From the NCBI GenBank assembly GCA_007922225.1, contig ML679954.1:24573003-24637002 (forward strand): 64,000 bases of DNA, written 5' to 3'. This stretch comes from Emydura subglobosa (Eukaryota; Chordata; Testudines; Chelidae). Under the pieces are notes generated by a model that worked only from the letters and a program-made list of their open reading frames with translations, was not told where the DNA came from and ran no database searches. The translations under genes were made by a program, and so were the position numbers. Shown here one piece after another: positions 36,221 to 47,484 of the stretch. Numbering within the stretch: the first letter of the stretch is position 1; each line of letters begins with the position of its first letter.

Positions 36221-36620
36221 CTAGGTTACGATTCTATCACGGATGTCACAGATTCAGTGACTTCAATGGACCTCTGGGACATCTTCAACTGCAGCCCGCC
36301 ACAGCCAGAGCAGTGACCTGGGGCCACTGAGTCAGCAGGAGCAGCCCATGGGTTGAGTCAACCCCTGCTGCAGAAGCAGCCCCCGGGATTGGAGAAGCGA
36401 CCAGGGCTGAGTCAATGCCACCGGAGGAGTGGCAGGGCTGGAGCAGCGGCCAGCAGTCACCCCCCCTAGTGGGGCTCAGATTGTTAGTTGCCCCCCTTTC
36501 CCTGGGGTATTTTTAGTAAAAGTCAAGGACAGGTCATGGACTTCTGTTAATTTTTGTTTATTGCCTGCAACCTGTCTGCGACTTTTACTAAAAATACCCG
36601 TGACAAAATCTTAGCCTTAG
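36221..36620. mobile_element. Non-autonomous TIR DNA element with internal perfect hairpin
   Basis: The left end ctaggttacgattctatcac and the right end read inward (ctaaggctaagattttgtcac) form an imperfect terminal inverted repeat continuing into ggg. The element is 400 bp. A trinucleotide tga directly flanks both sides and may be the target duplication. A perfect 20-bp inverted pair lies at 36505-36524 and 36580-36599 (gggtatttttagtaaaagtc and its complement), separated by 55 bp that include aaggacaggtc/acctgtct. The middle (36280-36500) is GC-rich. The superfamily is not certain. Confidence 0.65.
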
Positions 36621-36799
36621 TGATAATTCTACCATTTCCATCTAGTGAGGGCCCAGTACCGTTGGTAGAATTCATTGTACATTTATATACACTATAGCTC
36701 CCTTCACTTCCTCTCTAAATCAGTTTTTTTAAAATCAATGTGGCCTTCTTCCTCAATCATAGCTTTGGGGAAATAGAGTAAAGTGTACTTAAACAATTC

Positions 36800-37640
36800 C
36801 CAAATATGATTCACATTTTTTTCTGATTAATTTCTTTATCCCAGCTGTTTTGACTCAATTGTTTTCAGTTTTGTGAAATTGGCCCTTTTAAAGCACCAAC
36901 TATATATAGGTGTACATACATATCTCACTGGTTTGGAATTTATTCTGTTTCCCCATATAAATGTGATCAAATCACTATCACTTGTACCTAAGTTACCATT
37001 AACTTTTAGTTCTGTGATCAGTTCCTCTTTATCTGTTAAGATGAGGTATACCACACAATCTCCCCTGTATCGGATGCAATATTTTTGGAGTTAAGAAATT
37101 GTTACGTATAATATTTAGAAATTCCAAGGGTGTTTTAGTCCTGGCAGCATGAGATCTTCGGCAAGTGTCACTCAACTTGAAATTCCCCCGTAGCTTATTT
37201 TCTACACATACTATGAAAGGTGCATAAGGAGCTAGTCATCCTGTTCACTAGTGAGATATGGTGGTCTGTAACAGACCCCAACTAATCCCCCATCTTGTGC
37301 TTTATCTCTGAGGAAACTGATCCATAAGGATTCCAGATATTTTTATTCAAAGTTATCAGTGACTCAGAAACAGGTAATGCCCCTTTTGACACACAGTGCC
37401 ACTCCTCCCCTTTTTTCCACTGGATCCTTCCTAAACAGGTTATAACCATTGATTTTAACATTTGAATCAAGGGAATCATCCCACCAGGTTTCAGTAAAAC
37501 ACCAGCTACATCAGATTTATACTAATAAATGAGTAATTCCAGTTTCTCTTGTTTGTTACCCAGGCTCCTAGCATTGATGTATAGGCAATTAAATAATTTC
37601 TTTTCTTTATGTCCTTTGATTAATTTTGTATTCAACATCT
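36800..37640 (-). mobile_element. CR1 LINE copy 4, ORF2 5' fragment of a divergent subfamily
   Basis: Minus-strand frames 37479-37282 and 37054-36836 hold broken endonuclease-region sequence, such as GRIQWKKGEEWHCVSKGALP and a GNLGTSDSDLITFIWGN piece that matches the downstream part of the CR1 endonuclease. The plus-strand wording (cctaaacaggttataaccat, ggctcctagcattgatgtat) parallels copies 2 and 3 at ORF2 start and the ORF1-ORF2 junction, but with heavy divergence, so it is older. Both ends are truncated. Confidence 0.65.
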
Positions 37641-40600
37641 CCATTTTGTGCTGATTGTGCGCATCTTCCCTCTTTTTTGTTACCAGTTTAATACTCTCCT
37701 GACTCTTCTAGCTAGCCTGTGCTTGAGAAAACTGGTCCCCCTTCTGCAGTGATGGAGTACATAGAAATTATACAGCCCCTTCTCCTCATGAATGATGTAT
37801 TCATAATACATATATACACACAAAAATTAATGCATTATTATACATCGTCTAGAAAGAAAAAAGTTAGGACTACACATCTGTCAAATATAATAATAAACAA
37901 TATGTAACAACAGTTATTATTTTATAAAAGAAAACCAATAAAGATTCTATTAATGAATGGAGGCCAATAGGACCAGAGAAATGGAAAGATCAATGAATCT
38001 GATATTAGCTTCCTTCAAGTTCTAGCAATCATATACTTATACTGTAAATGGGAAGGAAATAAACAAGAATGCCACCATGCCAACCAAAGAATATATTGTA
38101 TGATGTGCTTCTAATGACCATGAACTTTCTTAAAATCCACAAATGGCTACAAAATGTACTTTTCGATTTTATATTATTAAATATTTTATCTACAAACTCA
38201 ATTAAATTAGAGTTTTATAGAAAAATAGGTGAAAAAACCAATCCTGTCTTTGATTATGGAAGTGTTATGGATAGAATTTGGCTGTAATTATTCTGAGCTG
38301 TTTTCCAATAATTTTGGAAGAAAAAGATTGTAAAATTGAAATTGGACAATCATTCTTCTGTCTCCAGAGTCCTTGTCTTTCAGAGGAGGAAAGCATTTTG
38401 CAGGCTACAGAAACATAATAGAAAACAGAGAAGGGAAAATGACACAAAAAGCTAAATTTTTTTCATCTCTTTCTGTTTATAATACAGACACCACAAACAT
38501 TAAGTTCAATGTCTCTACCTCATCATTTCTAATCTGGCTGAGGTCAATTGAAACAGGCGGTTCAGTGCTCTGATTGAAATAGTATAGCATTTTCAGTCCA
38601 ATTCTCAGTGGACATGTGCCCGCACATCACAAAAATGTCATCACAATTAGCACTAGCTGATACCCTTGTTGTCACTATCAATAGAGAAACCATGTATTTA
38701 ATAGCCAAAGTTTGACTCACAAAATGATCCCTTCAGGGATGAGGTGAAACACTGGTGGGCTGGGGTGTGACAATTTGCAATGGTCCGGCTTCCCTGCTGT
38801 GGACAAGTGTGGAAGGCTGCTAGTCTTTAGGTCTGATCTCCAGGGCTGTGAATCTATCATCTGTCACAGGCCCACAAGTCACCTAAAAACTTTAAAGCAA
38901 AACACCATCAAGTCAAAGAAATATTAGAGATGTAGGAAATTGGGCACACTTTTGGTTTTGGAATACCCTCATTTGCCAGTTTTTGATTTTCAATACTAAG
39001 ATAATGGAATGCTTTGAGTCCAGGCCCCATTTTATCCAACCCCATCCAAACGCCAAAGTCCTAGAGAGTCCATACAAACTATGCCACTTTTGGCCACTTC
39101 AAAACAGTATAGTGATGGGCTATAACATTAAGTAGTCAGGTATTAAAGTGATGATGTTATAGTTGATAGGCCCCTATCACAAAAAAAAAGGTGTACACTC
39201 ATAAACAAATGTTCTCTTGATACCAGAAAAGCTGTCTGATTCCTACAATTAAGTTTCCAGCAGTGCTGCTGTCTGACGCCACAATAACTAACCTAGAGTT
39301 CTGGCTGTCTTCCAGGTCGTAGACACTGGCTTTGCAATATGCATGTAGAGTGCACTTGCTTTTGCCTGTCTGCTTTGAGAAAGTTTGTATATTTCAAAAC
39401 CCTGTCTGCTCACAGCTATTTTAATAGACAGACAGATCAGAGTAAGAATGTGACATACACATAACTGACAAATAAACCTCCACTACAAAATGGGCATTTT
39501 TTTAAGGTTCTCAGAAGGGTCTAGTGATGACAATGGTATGAAATGTGTACTTTTCTTGAGATCTCAGATTTCTGTAACACCTAAACCAACCCCAAAGCCT
39601 CAGTGCTTTTCCAGTATGAAGCATGTGGATTATGCTCTGTGTCATCTATCATTCTGACATGCCAATATACTGTCTGAGCAAAGATAGACCCTAGCAAAAG
39701 TATATCTTTTAGGCAACTACACAGCACATTTTGTTCAGAAACAGACATCTCCCCTCTCAAGTGTTTCCTCCCTGTACTCCTGTCAAGAGTGATACACAGA
39801 ATTATCCAACACAGTGGCCAAATGCATCCCTAGTGTAACATCACTGATGTCACTGGTGTTCCAAATTGATCTCTAATGCAATTTAATCAACTTTGATGGA
39901 GTTACACTAGGGATGCCTTGCCCCAATATTTTTCACATAGTGCCTTATGTGCTTCAGACAAATTAACTCTCCTTGTAAAAATGAGTCCATTTTTAATTTT
40001 CCGATAAAGCACCCATTAAAATTTTCTTCTCATGCTGGATCTCCTTCTGCCTCCTTTATACTGTCTTCTTGAAAAAGAGAAGCAGTGGCTGCACTGACAT
40101 TTCTGATGAATCCCATCCCCTGTCATTTTTATGGGCATATTCCTTCCTTCATATATACACACATTATATACACAATTACTGCTGTACAGTCCCCAGTTAC
40201 CTTACGGATAGGTTCAGCCATTCAGTGATCCTGAAATGATACCATGTGACTTCAACCACGAAACAAAACCGAACCAAATTCAAAATGCATGACAAAAAGT
40301 CACATTGGAAATCCAAAAAGAGAAACAGCTGAGACACAAACACCAACAGAATTTCCACTGCATGAGAACATTTTCATAAGAAACACCTCATTTTTACCAA
40401 AGAACCACAAATTAAAAAAGTAATGAATACCAGTTGTTTTAAATTTACCTATGAATATTTTGCACAGCTACAGCTTTTGAAGCTAAATAAATTTTTAATC
40501 AACGCTATTAATTGCTACACGGTATGTATTTTTCTACAATTTAAACTCTCTCATGTATCTTTCAAATAATAATTATAGAAATGATTATGAGTTGAGTGTT

Positions 40601-41907
40601 TCCCAGCAGTATAGCTAAACATCTACTTTGCTAATTTCCAATCACAAGGAGTCTTAAAGATTCATGATGACAGGTAATCTTGTAACACCGTTAAGATTAA
40701 TATACATTTCAGCTCTATTACAAGTACATATTGTAATTTTCTTCTACTCCTTAGTGTACAAGAGCAATGATCTGGGTTTAACTAAGAACTAAAACAAGAA
40801 CTGATTTAGCTACAAGAGAAGCAAGCCTGGTTATGTAAGCCTTTGGATGAAATTGCACTACAAATGAGATGTCTCAGATGAAAATCAGCCAGTTGTATTT
40901 GTCTTATTCCTAGCCTTGAAGTAATACAGTAGTAGCTCATGCACAATCATTTTTTTATTTCTCAGGCTTTCACCAGAGGGATGTATATGAAGTATCTACA
41001 TGTATTTTATGTCAAACAGTCTAAGTATATGCATTAATAGTACTGATTTAGGATCTTATGCCTAAAAATAATTACAGAAATCATTTTCACTGTCATGTGA
41101 AGAACCCAGAATAAAATGAACTGTCACAAAGCATTCAGTCATGCAGCCACACACACACAGATTTTATATACATAATACTGGAGTATTCACTCTCTCTTCT
41201 ATAGGGACACAGTTTAAGGCAGCAGTTTTCCTCAGGGGTTGATACACTGTCATCAAGATTTCTTAGTTGTGTCATTTTGATGGAGGAAGAGTTTTGTTTT
41301 CTCTCAGAAGGAGAATGCTGGACTTCCTGAAAGTCTTTAGGCTCAAGCAGAATGCAGGTTGTGCCAACAATTTACCTTTTTGTGTTTGGGGAAGAAGAGA
41401 AAGGAAATGGATGGCTGTGTAGAGGATAGTGTGGCAAAGGAAAGTGCTATAATGTAGCGTTGCATAGTCTTACGCTTGCTTTTCTACTTTGCAGGAACTC
41501 TCAGGATTTGGCCTGTTATTATTATTACATTTTTAAAGATTTTGAGTGACTTAACTAATTCCTGCACACAGACCCATTGCTGAAATTTAACTGACAGCAC
41601 TAACGAGACTGATATGTCATGAGCAGGATTAGAGCTCCTTCTTGAACTACCACAGCTTAGTGTTGCAGTCACCTGGTATCATTCTAACACTGTCAATAGC
41701 CAATGCTGAGTCCTGTGAATCTTTGGCCTCCAATGGACAGTAGTTTCACCAAAATAGCATGGAGCTGGTTCAGCAGAAAGCATAAATGGAAAGCTAATTA
41801 TGACAGCAAAAGGAAGACCCCTCTGAACAGTTTAACTTTTCCCAGATACAGTCTTCTGGCATGATACAAGAGGTACCCCTTTTGTCTTCCCACACAAGCC
41901 AAGTTTA
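37641..41907. other. AT-rich stretch without recognisable gene
   Basis: Apart from the palindromic element at 39817-39921 nothing is recognised. Open frames are short and featureless. Confidence 0.5.
39817..39921. repeat. Palindromic element with perfect 16-bp arms
   Basis: gcatccctagtgtaac at 39824-39839 is perfectly complementary to gttacactagggatgc at 39901-39916. The flanking ggccaa and ttgccc extend the arms imperfectly. The centre contains atcactgatgtcactggtg. Probably a short non-autonomous transposon; the target duplication is not evident. Confidence 0.75.
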
Positions 41908-42113
41908 AGAGACAAGATGGATGAGGTAACATCTTTTATTGGACCAGCTTCTGTTGGTGAGGGGAAACAAGCTTTCAAGCTTACCCAGAGCTCTTCTTCA
42001 GATCACCTGAGGTATTATCTTTTACTGGACCAACTTCTGCCCCATAAAAGATTATCTCACCTACCCTATCTCTCTAACATCCTGGGACTGACATGGCTAC
42101 CACAACACTGCAT
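41908..42113 (-). mobile_element. Mosaic Penelope-like element end with inverted arm
   Basis: First arm on the plus strand: gagacaagatggatgaggta, catcttttattggaccagct, ctgttggtgagg, agcttacccagagctcttct. Then a partial second copy (tatcttttactggaccaact), then the same end in the opposite orientation (cataaaagattatctcacct, ctctaacatcctgggactga, catggctaccacaacactgc). The first arm in minus orientation contains a hammerhead core. The arrangement looks like two inverted fused PLE ends. It matches the recalled reptile PLE end tcttttattggaccaacttctgttgg. The 156-codon plus frame (41917-42387) is explained by this repeat. Confidence 0.65.
41968..42003 (-). ncRNA. Hammerhead ribozyme motif, minus strand
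   Basis: On the minus strand: core ctgaaga (complement of 41995-42001), one extra A, helix II gagct/agctt with a 7-base loop ctgggta and one G-U pair, then gaaa (complement of 41973-41976), followed by gctt, the same self-complementary helix III segment as in the 35490 motif. Helix I (gat against gttt) is weak, with only wobble support, so cleavage by this copy is doubtful. It uses a different stem II sequence from the other copy. Confidence 0.45.
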
Positions 42114-44692
42114 ACACTCTCAACCCGGAAGTGACATAAATGGATTTAAAAGGGCCACTTTTTCAACTCTTGAAGCACTCAGTAGTTGGGCCAGCATCAA
42201 GGAACACGCTCAGATAACAATTCTAGCTTGTCATGATGGTATGTTCTTCTTCAGCACTGCAAATGTGTCCGGGTGTATGGCTGCACCAGAAAGCTATTCC
42301 AGTCTCATAAGCCAATCAAATATAGCTCGAAAAGAAAAGCCTCTACATTCATACTATTATTTTTCCAGAGCCAGCAAAATCTTCTAAAGAAGAGTGAAGA
42401 TGAGGAGAAAACAGTTCCTTTAATGGTTGCTGAGATGACTGGAACCAAAGGGTAAGTAAGACATTTTGTTCTTTTCTCTTTCACTGCTTCTTAGGGGACT
42501 TCAGCTCTAAGAAACTGATAGAGTACTTGATGAGCCACTCACTTTTGAATCTACCATCTATATGCTCTGGTGCACAAACATATACTGTGTTTGTTCTGTT
42601 AATGAGACTCCATCTCACATGAACCCAATCCTAAAGTACTTACTCAGAAATCAATGGGAGTTTTGCCTGAATATAGAGTGAAAGACACATAGAAGCCTCC
42701 ATTGAATGGTGTGAAGGGGAGCAAAATCACAGGAGCATACATTATTTGGGTATGGTAAGGACTATTTTAGGGATAAAGAGCTATGCTGCAGAATTCTCCT
42801 ACACCACACAGCTTCCTACAACTATAATGCAAAATCTCGTTTCCATGCGAGGGGGAGCATAGTCATGGGGAGGAAGAAACAGACATTTTAGGCAATATTC
42901 TCCCATTCCAGAGCAGTGTGACTTACAACACAACGTGAATTCAAATTTACTGCTGTCCTGAGCAGCACTGTCTGTGGCGATTGCACACCATGAAATATGC
43001 ACTGTCAGTCAGCTGGTGGGATCCAACAAGTGGCAGTTTGCTGTCATGCTGGAACTAGGGGAGGCAGGAAGCAGGCATTCCTACCACCAACACGCAACAC
43101 AGCAGTGAAGTAGGTAAGTCCTCCTGCAGTAAGTCCTCTCCTTTAAGCCCCAGTTCACCAAGGTATTTAAACTTAGGCCTAATTGCACGCACCTGAGAAG
43201 TCCCACTGATGTCACAGGGGAAATTCCCTCATTCCAGCAAGGAAAATACACATATGCTTAAAAGTAGGCATGTGCTTAAGTAGTTTGCAAATTGGGGCAT
43301 AATGCATGAAGGCAATGCTGGGTGAGGACTTCAAAATTTGAACATACAATATCCCTGTGTGAACGTTATCAGTTCTACAGCAATAGCAGCAGATTACGAT
43401 TAAGCAAAGTTCCCTTCTCTTCATCTTGCTCTTGATCAATCAGGATGAGCTGTAGGCAGAAAATATTAGAAGGTTGTTACATCTCGGCTTCACAGATCTA
43501 AACTGGTCACTTATACTTTTCTTTCACCAGCTGCTCCACAATAGCCCACATGAAGGGCAATGGCAAGAGTGACTATTATTGAATAGAAAAGTTCTGAAAT
43601 ATCCCAAGGTAGAGTAACTGAGAACTTTAAGTACTGCATAGGGGCTCTCTCATTTTACCTCTAGTCTGTGCAGTTCAGAGTCCTCATCACACAATGTGAA
43701 ACAAACAACAAAAATTAAAGTAACACCTTTACCCTAATTGAAGCATTCAAATTCAGAAAGCAGATTCTGAATTTCAGTTCAGACTAGTGTTGATGAGATC
43801 TGATTTTTGTTTCACACACTAGTGTAACTCCTTTGACCACACTGGAATCACTCGCAATTTACACCAGTATAAGTGAGAGGAGATTCAGACCCTTTGACTT
43901 TGTAAATGGTTAATTGAGCTTGGGTCCAATGGATATCAATTCCACAGTAATGACACTAACATTATTGTAATAGTGTCACACTACATATAGCTATACAAAA
44001 CACCTGAAAGTGACTGCACATTTTGTCCAACTTCTGTTGGCTCATACACATTTAATATAAGCATACAAATAAATCCCAAATCCTGGCATCAACAGGTTAA
44101 ACTGTATTGCTGTTAAGTGTATTAATTCAACATATTATCCTGTAATCCTATATTACCTACCAAAATGAACCATTCATACAACACACATGAAAAAGAAGCT
44201 TTTAGTGCTGTCCTTTGATTTTTCATTGGTGACTGAATCTGTCTCCTGATGCAAACAGACATACTGTACTGTTCACATGCTGTAAGTCCTTTTAGCGTAA
44301 CAAGAACTTTTGAGTTCGTTTTATGGTTCACATAGAATGCAGGGGGAAAAATTCTGTACCCTTGAGCACTCACAACTTTTTCATACTTTGTTCTGTCATA
44401 GATATTTTATGTCTCTTTTCTTTCAGCCCAATGAACCTCTTCAAGTAATAAAATTATACAGGGACTATCAATCAATCTCTTGAATGTTTCCTTTGGTATT
44501 AATTCCTTTGGCATCTGTATTTCTACTGATCCAATCATTCATATTTATATAAAACAGGACACAATAGTAATGTTGATAACTTCTTATTCTAATTAAGCAA
44601 CCTTTATTTCTAATTAAAAATGCAGTGTGCATGTGAAATTTATGCAAAACTTCCTGGGTTTAGAAATTAAGATTAAAGTATATTATTATTAA
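42114..44692. other. No confirmed gene; candidate exon and palindromic remnants
   Basis: Contains the GT-AG bounded segment 42369-42451 (see findings), a hairpin remnant at 42620-42668 (aatcaatgggagttttgcct), a degenerate palindromic copy at 43145-43300 and a palindromic element at 43796-43892. Confidence 0.45.
43796..43892. repeat. Palindromic element, agattctg...gtgtaa family
   Basis: gatctgatttttgtttcaca and ctagtgtaactcctttgacc, against atttacaccagtataagtga and gaggagattcagaccc, give inverted halves. Same family as 54255, 54457 and 60299. Confidence 0.5.
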
Positions 44693-44759
44693 ATATATAT
44701 ATATATATACACACACACACATTATTATTACATTATATATATACAAATATTATTATTAA

Positions 44760-44809
<50 letters not shown>

Positions 44810-44814
44810 ACACA
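44693..44814. repeat. Compound AT/AC microsatellite, duplicated
   Basis: Two successive blocks each run tattattaaatata-(TA)n-(CA)n: 44680-44720 and 44749-44813. The second TA run exceeds 30 bp. Hypermutable simple sequence. Confidence 0.9.
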
Positions 44815-45297
44815 TTTCCAGCCATTTTGGATAAAGTGCCAGAAACATTGGGAAATAAAAGGTGAATTTAATAAATATGGATTCAAAAATTTGTTTTACT
44901 CCTTTCTTTCAGAGACAATGTAGAAAACAAACAGTATATACTACAGATAAGAGCTCTGTGAATAATTCATCGTTTGGTTTGTTGGCCAAACCAAAGCAAT
45001 TTTTTTTTTTTAATAATTTTGGGTCAAACAAAACATTTCATTTAATGTTTGATGTTCTTGTTTTTTAAAAAAATTGAAATAAATATCTAAATGAAACAAT
45101 TTTGAATTGAAAAATCAAATTTTTTATTTTTTTCAGAATTTTTTGTTTTGTTTTATTTTCTGACCAAAACTATTTGGTGAATCTGGCACAAATTCACAAA
45201 ATGTTTCAGTTGATTCAAATTTGCACTTTTCAAAAAAGTTTCATCTCAAAAACTTAATCTACATCTATATAAGGAGACCATATTCTACATAGGCATG
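44815..45297. other. A/T-rich self-complementary stretch
   Basis: 44990-45250 consists largely of aaattttt / gaaattttc-type words with cagaattttttgttttg and ttcacaaaatgtttcag, resembling 60030-60250. It is possibly an old AT-rich DNA transposon, but no termini could be fixed. Confidence 0.35.
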
Positions 45298-45430
45298 ATG
45301 GATCAGATTTTGAAAGTATTTAGGCTCCTAGAGATGCAGATAGGCAGTTAGTGAGGTTTTAAAAAGTGCCTAGGTACTTCCATTGCTTTCAATAGGCACT
45401 AGATTGTTACTCTCTTCTGAAAATCCCATT
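45298..45430. repeat. Palindromic element, ggcacctaa family, second copy
   Basis: ggatcagattttgaaagtat, ttaggctcctagagatgcag, aagtgcctaggtacttccat, a centre of tgctttcaataggcactag and ctgaaaatccc. It is a fuller copy of the element at 7836. Confidence 0.55.
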
Positions 45431-47484
45431 TAGACACCCTTTACTCTTGTGTATAATCCTTTTCCATGGAAGTTATTCCAATGACTTTTGTGGGATTGCT
45501 GACATGAGTAAAGAGTGCAGGAATGACATCTATCTAACAGACTAATAAATTTGACTCTCACTCACATGGTTGTACGTATTGTATTTCTACATATATTTCT
45601 TCAATTGATGTAACTTTTTATAATTATCCCACATTACAGGCTCGACCCTGGGTTTTGGATTTACCTAGGGAAGACCTTTGATTCATTCCATATTTCTTTA
45701 ATAGCTGCAGAAGTGTGTACATTTTTTACTATGCCTCCACTGAAGACCCTATGAGATTGTTAGCCTACTATGAATTTGATATATTGTACTTTTCAAAATA
45801 TACTCATAAAAGTATGCTAATTAAACTATTTTTCCCTAAGCAGTTAATAGGTCACATTCATCCCCAGTATACATCAATAGAGTTATAGCAGTTTTGAATA
45901 TGACCCACTGTCTGAAGAACTTGTAAGATTCTGTATAAAGGCAAAGGGTTGGATTTTCAGCTGTTTTTGAACTCTTCACGAGATCGTTGCAGAACCTGAA
46001 TATCAACAGAGCTCAGCATTCTCCTTCTATCCCCAATACACCACTGACCTGGCAGTTTCCCCGACCCCAGAAGATGAAAAGGGGGTGAGTGTAGATCAGG
46101 CTATGCTGACTTTATACAACATGGGAATTCCCAGTAGGACACTTGACATAGGCTAGTTTTAACGCCTCTTTAAAGCCACCAGAGCAGTTCAGACACCTGA
46201 TTGGAGCTAAAGATCTGCTCCTAGGTATTTTACTCTGAATTTTTATTAGTAGTAGTGATAGAAGAAAAACTCAGCATGCTGAGACATTTTGTTCAGTTTG
46301 GATACATATCCAATGCCTTGTGCTTCCAACAGTAGATCTCAGTTTTAGTCATCTTCATTCATCTCTCATACTTCTCAGAGAAAGTATACGCAAACACATT
46401 GCTTGCCTTTTCAGTTCACTTCCCAGATTTATAAAACCATCCTTGAAGTTATCAAATGTCCCTGAACTCATTTTGCTAGTTCCAAGTGCATTCCTTAGCA
46501 CTCTCAGGATATCCTTTTGAAGAAGGATTTTTAATCATCTCTCTTATCCTGGCACCTGGGAAGTAGTTTTCCTTCTTTCCTTCCTTCATATGGGATATAG
46601 TTGACCCTCTTCTCTGCTGAACCACCAATTTTACTTCCTTGTAACTCTGTTTTAGTGTATATCTTTCAATGGTTTCTTTCTTCCACTGGCCTCTAATAAG
46701 TCTGATAAATCTTCATAATTAAGTGAAATGGTTTCATTTTCTTTGCTGCTACACTTCCCTATGTCTTTCTATCTACACAAATAACGATCCCATCCATGGT
46801 TTTAGATGTAGGCAAAAGAGATGCTGTTTCTTTCTATCCACATTTGGATATAGATATAGATCACTGCTTGAGATTTGGTTTCAATTCTGAATCAGGGCTA
46901 GGAATCAGGTTTGGCTTCCAATTCAAAAGCACCAAATTCTCACAAACCATTCTTGTGATAATTTAGCCCCAAATTATAGAAATCTTATTAAATCAGTTAA
47001 ACACATGAACTTTTTGCTATTTTTAACAGTGAAAATCTTGAAAACTCAGCTGTTCTAGTGATTGTTCCACCATTTGGGGCTGAAATCCCACGAGATTTTG
47101 GATCCATCTAAACTAAAGATAGAACACAGACCAATACCAGCTTTGGATTTGAGCTGGAGCAAATGCCACAGAGCAGGTTTAGATTTGGAAATATGAATCT
47201 AAAGCTTCAATAGGTCCATCCCTTGTCTTCCTTGGCTGTTCCCCTGGTCAAACTCTGTTCCAGCAGATTTAACCCCAGTCAGTCAAAACCTTGAAAGAGA
47301 AATGTGGAAAAGATACCATCATAGTGTTTGTTTCTGAAAGATACAGATGCTACAGGTGTAGCTACAATTCACTGTTCAAAAATTTTCCTGATCATATGAA
47401 ACATGTATCCCTGGTTAATCCATGGAACTAGAAATTAGGATGTCTAAAATCAGATTCCACACATCTGGCCCCTTTGCTCCATTC
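45431..47484. other. AT-rich stretch without recognisable gene
   Basis: No gene and no well-defined repeat was recognised. Confidence 0.5.

Noticed and set aside
41917..42387. 156-codon plus-strand frame
   Set aside because: Its first two thirds are Penelope-like repeat sequence; it is not a gene.
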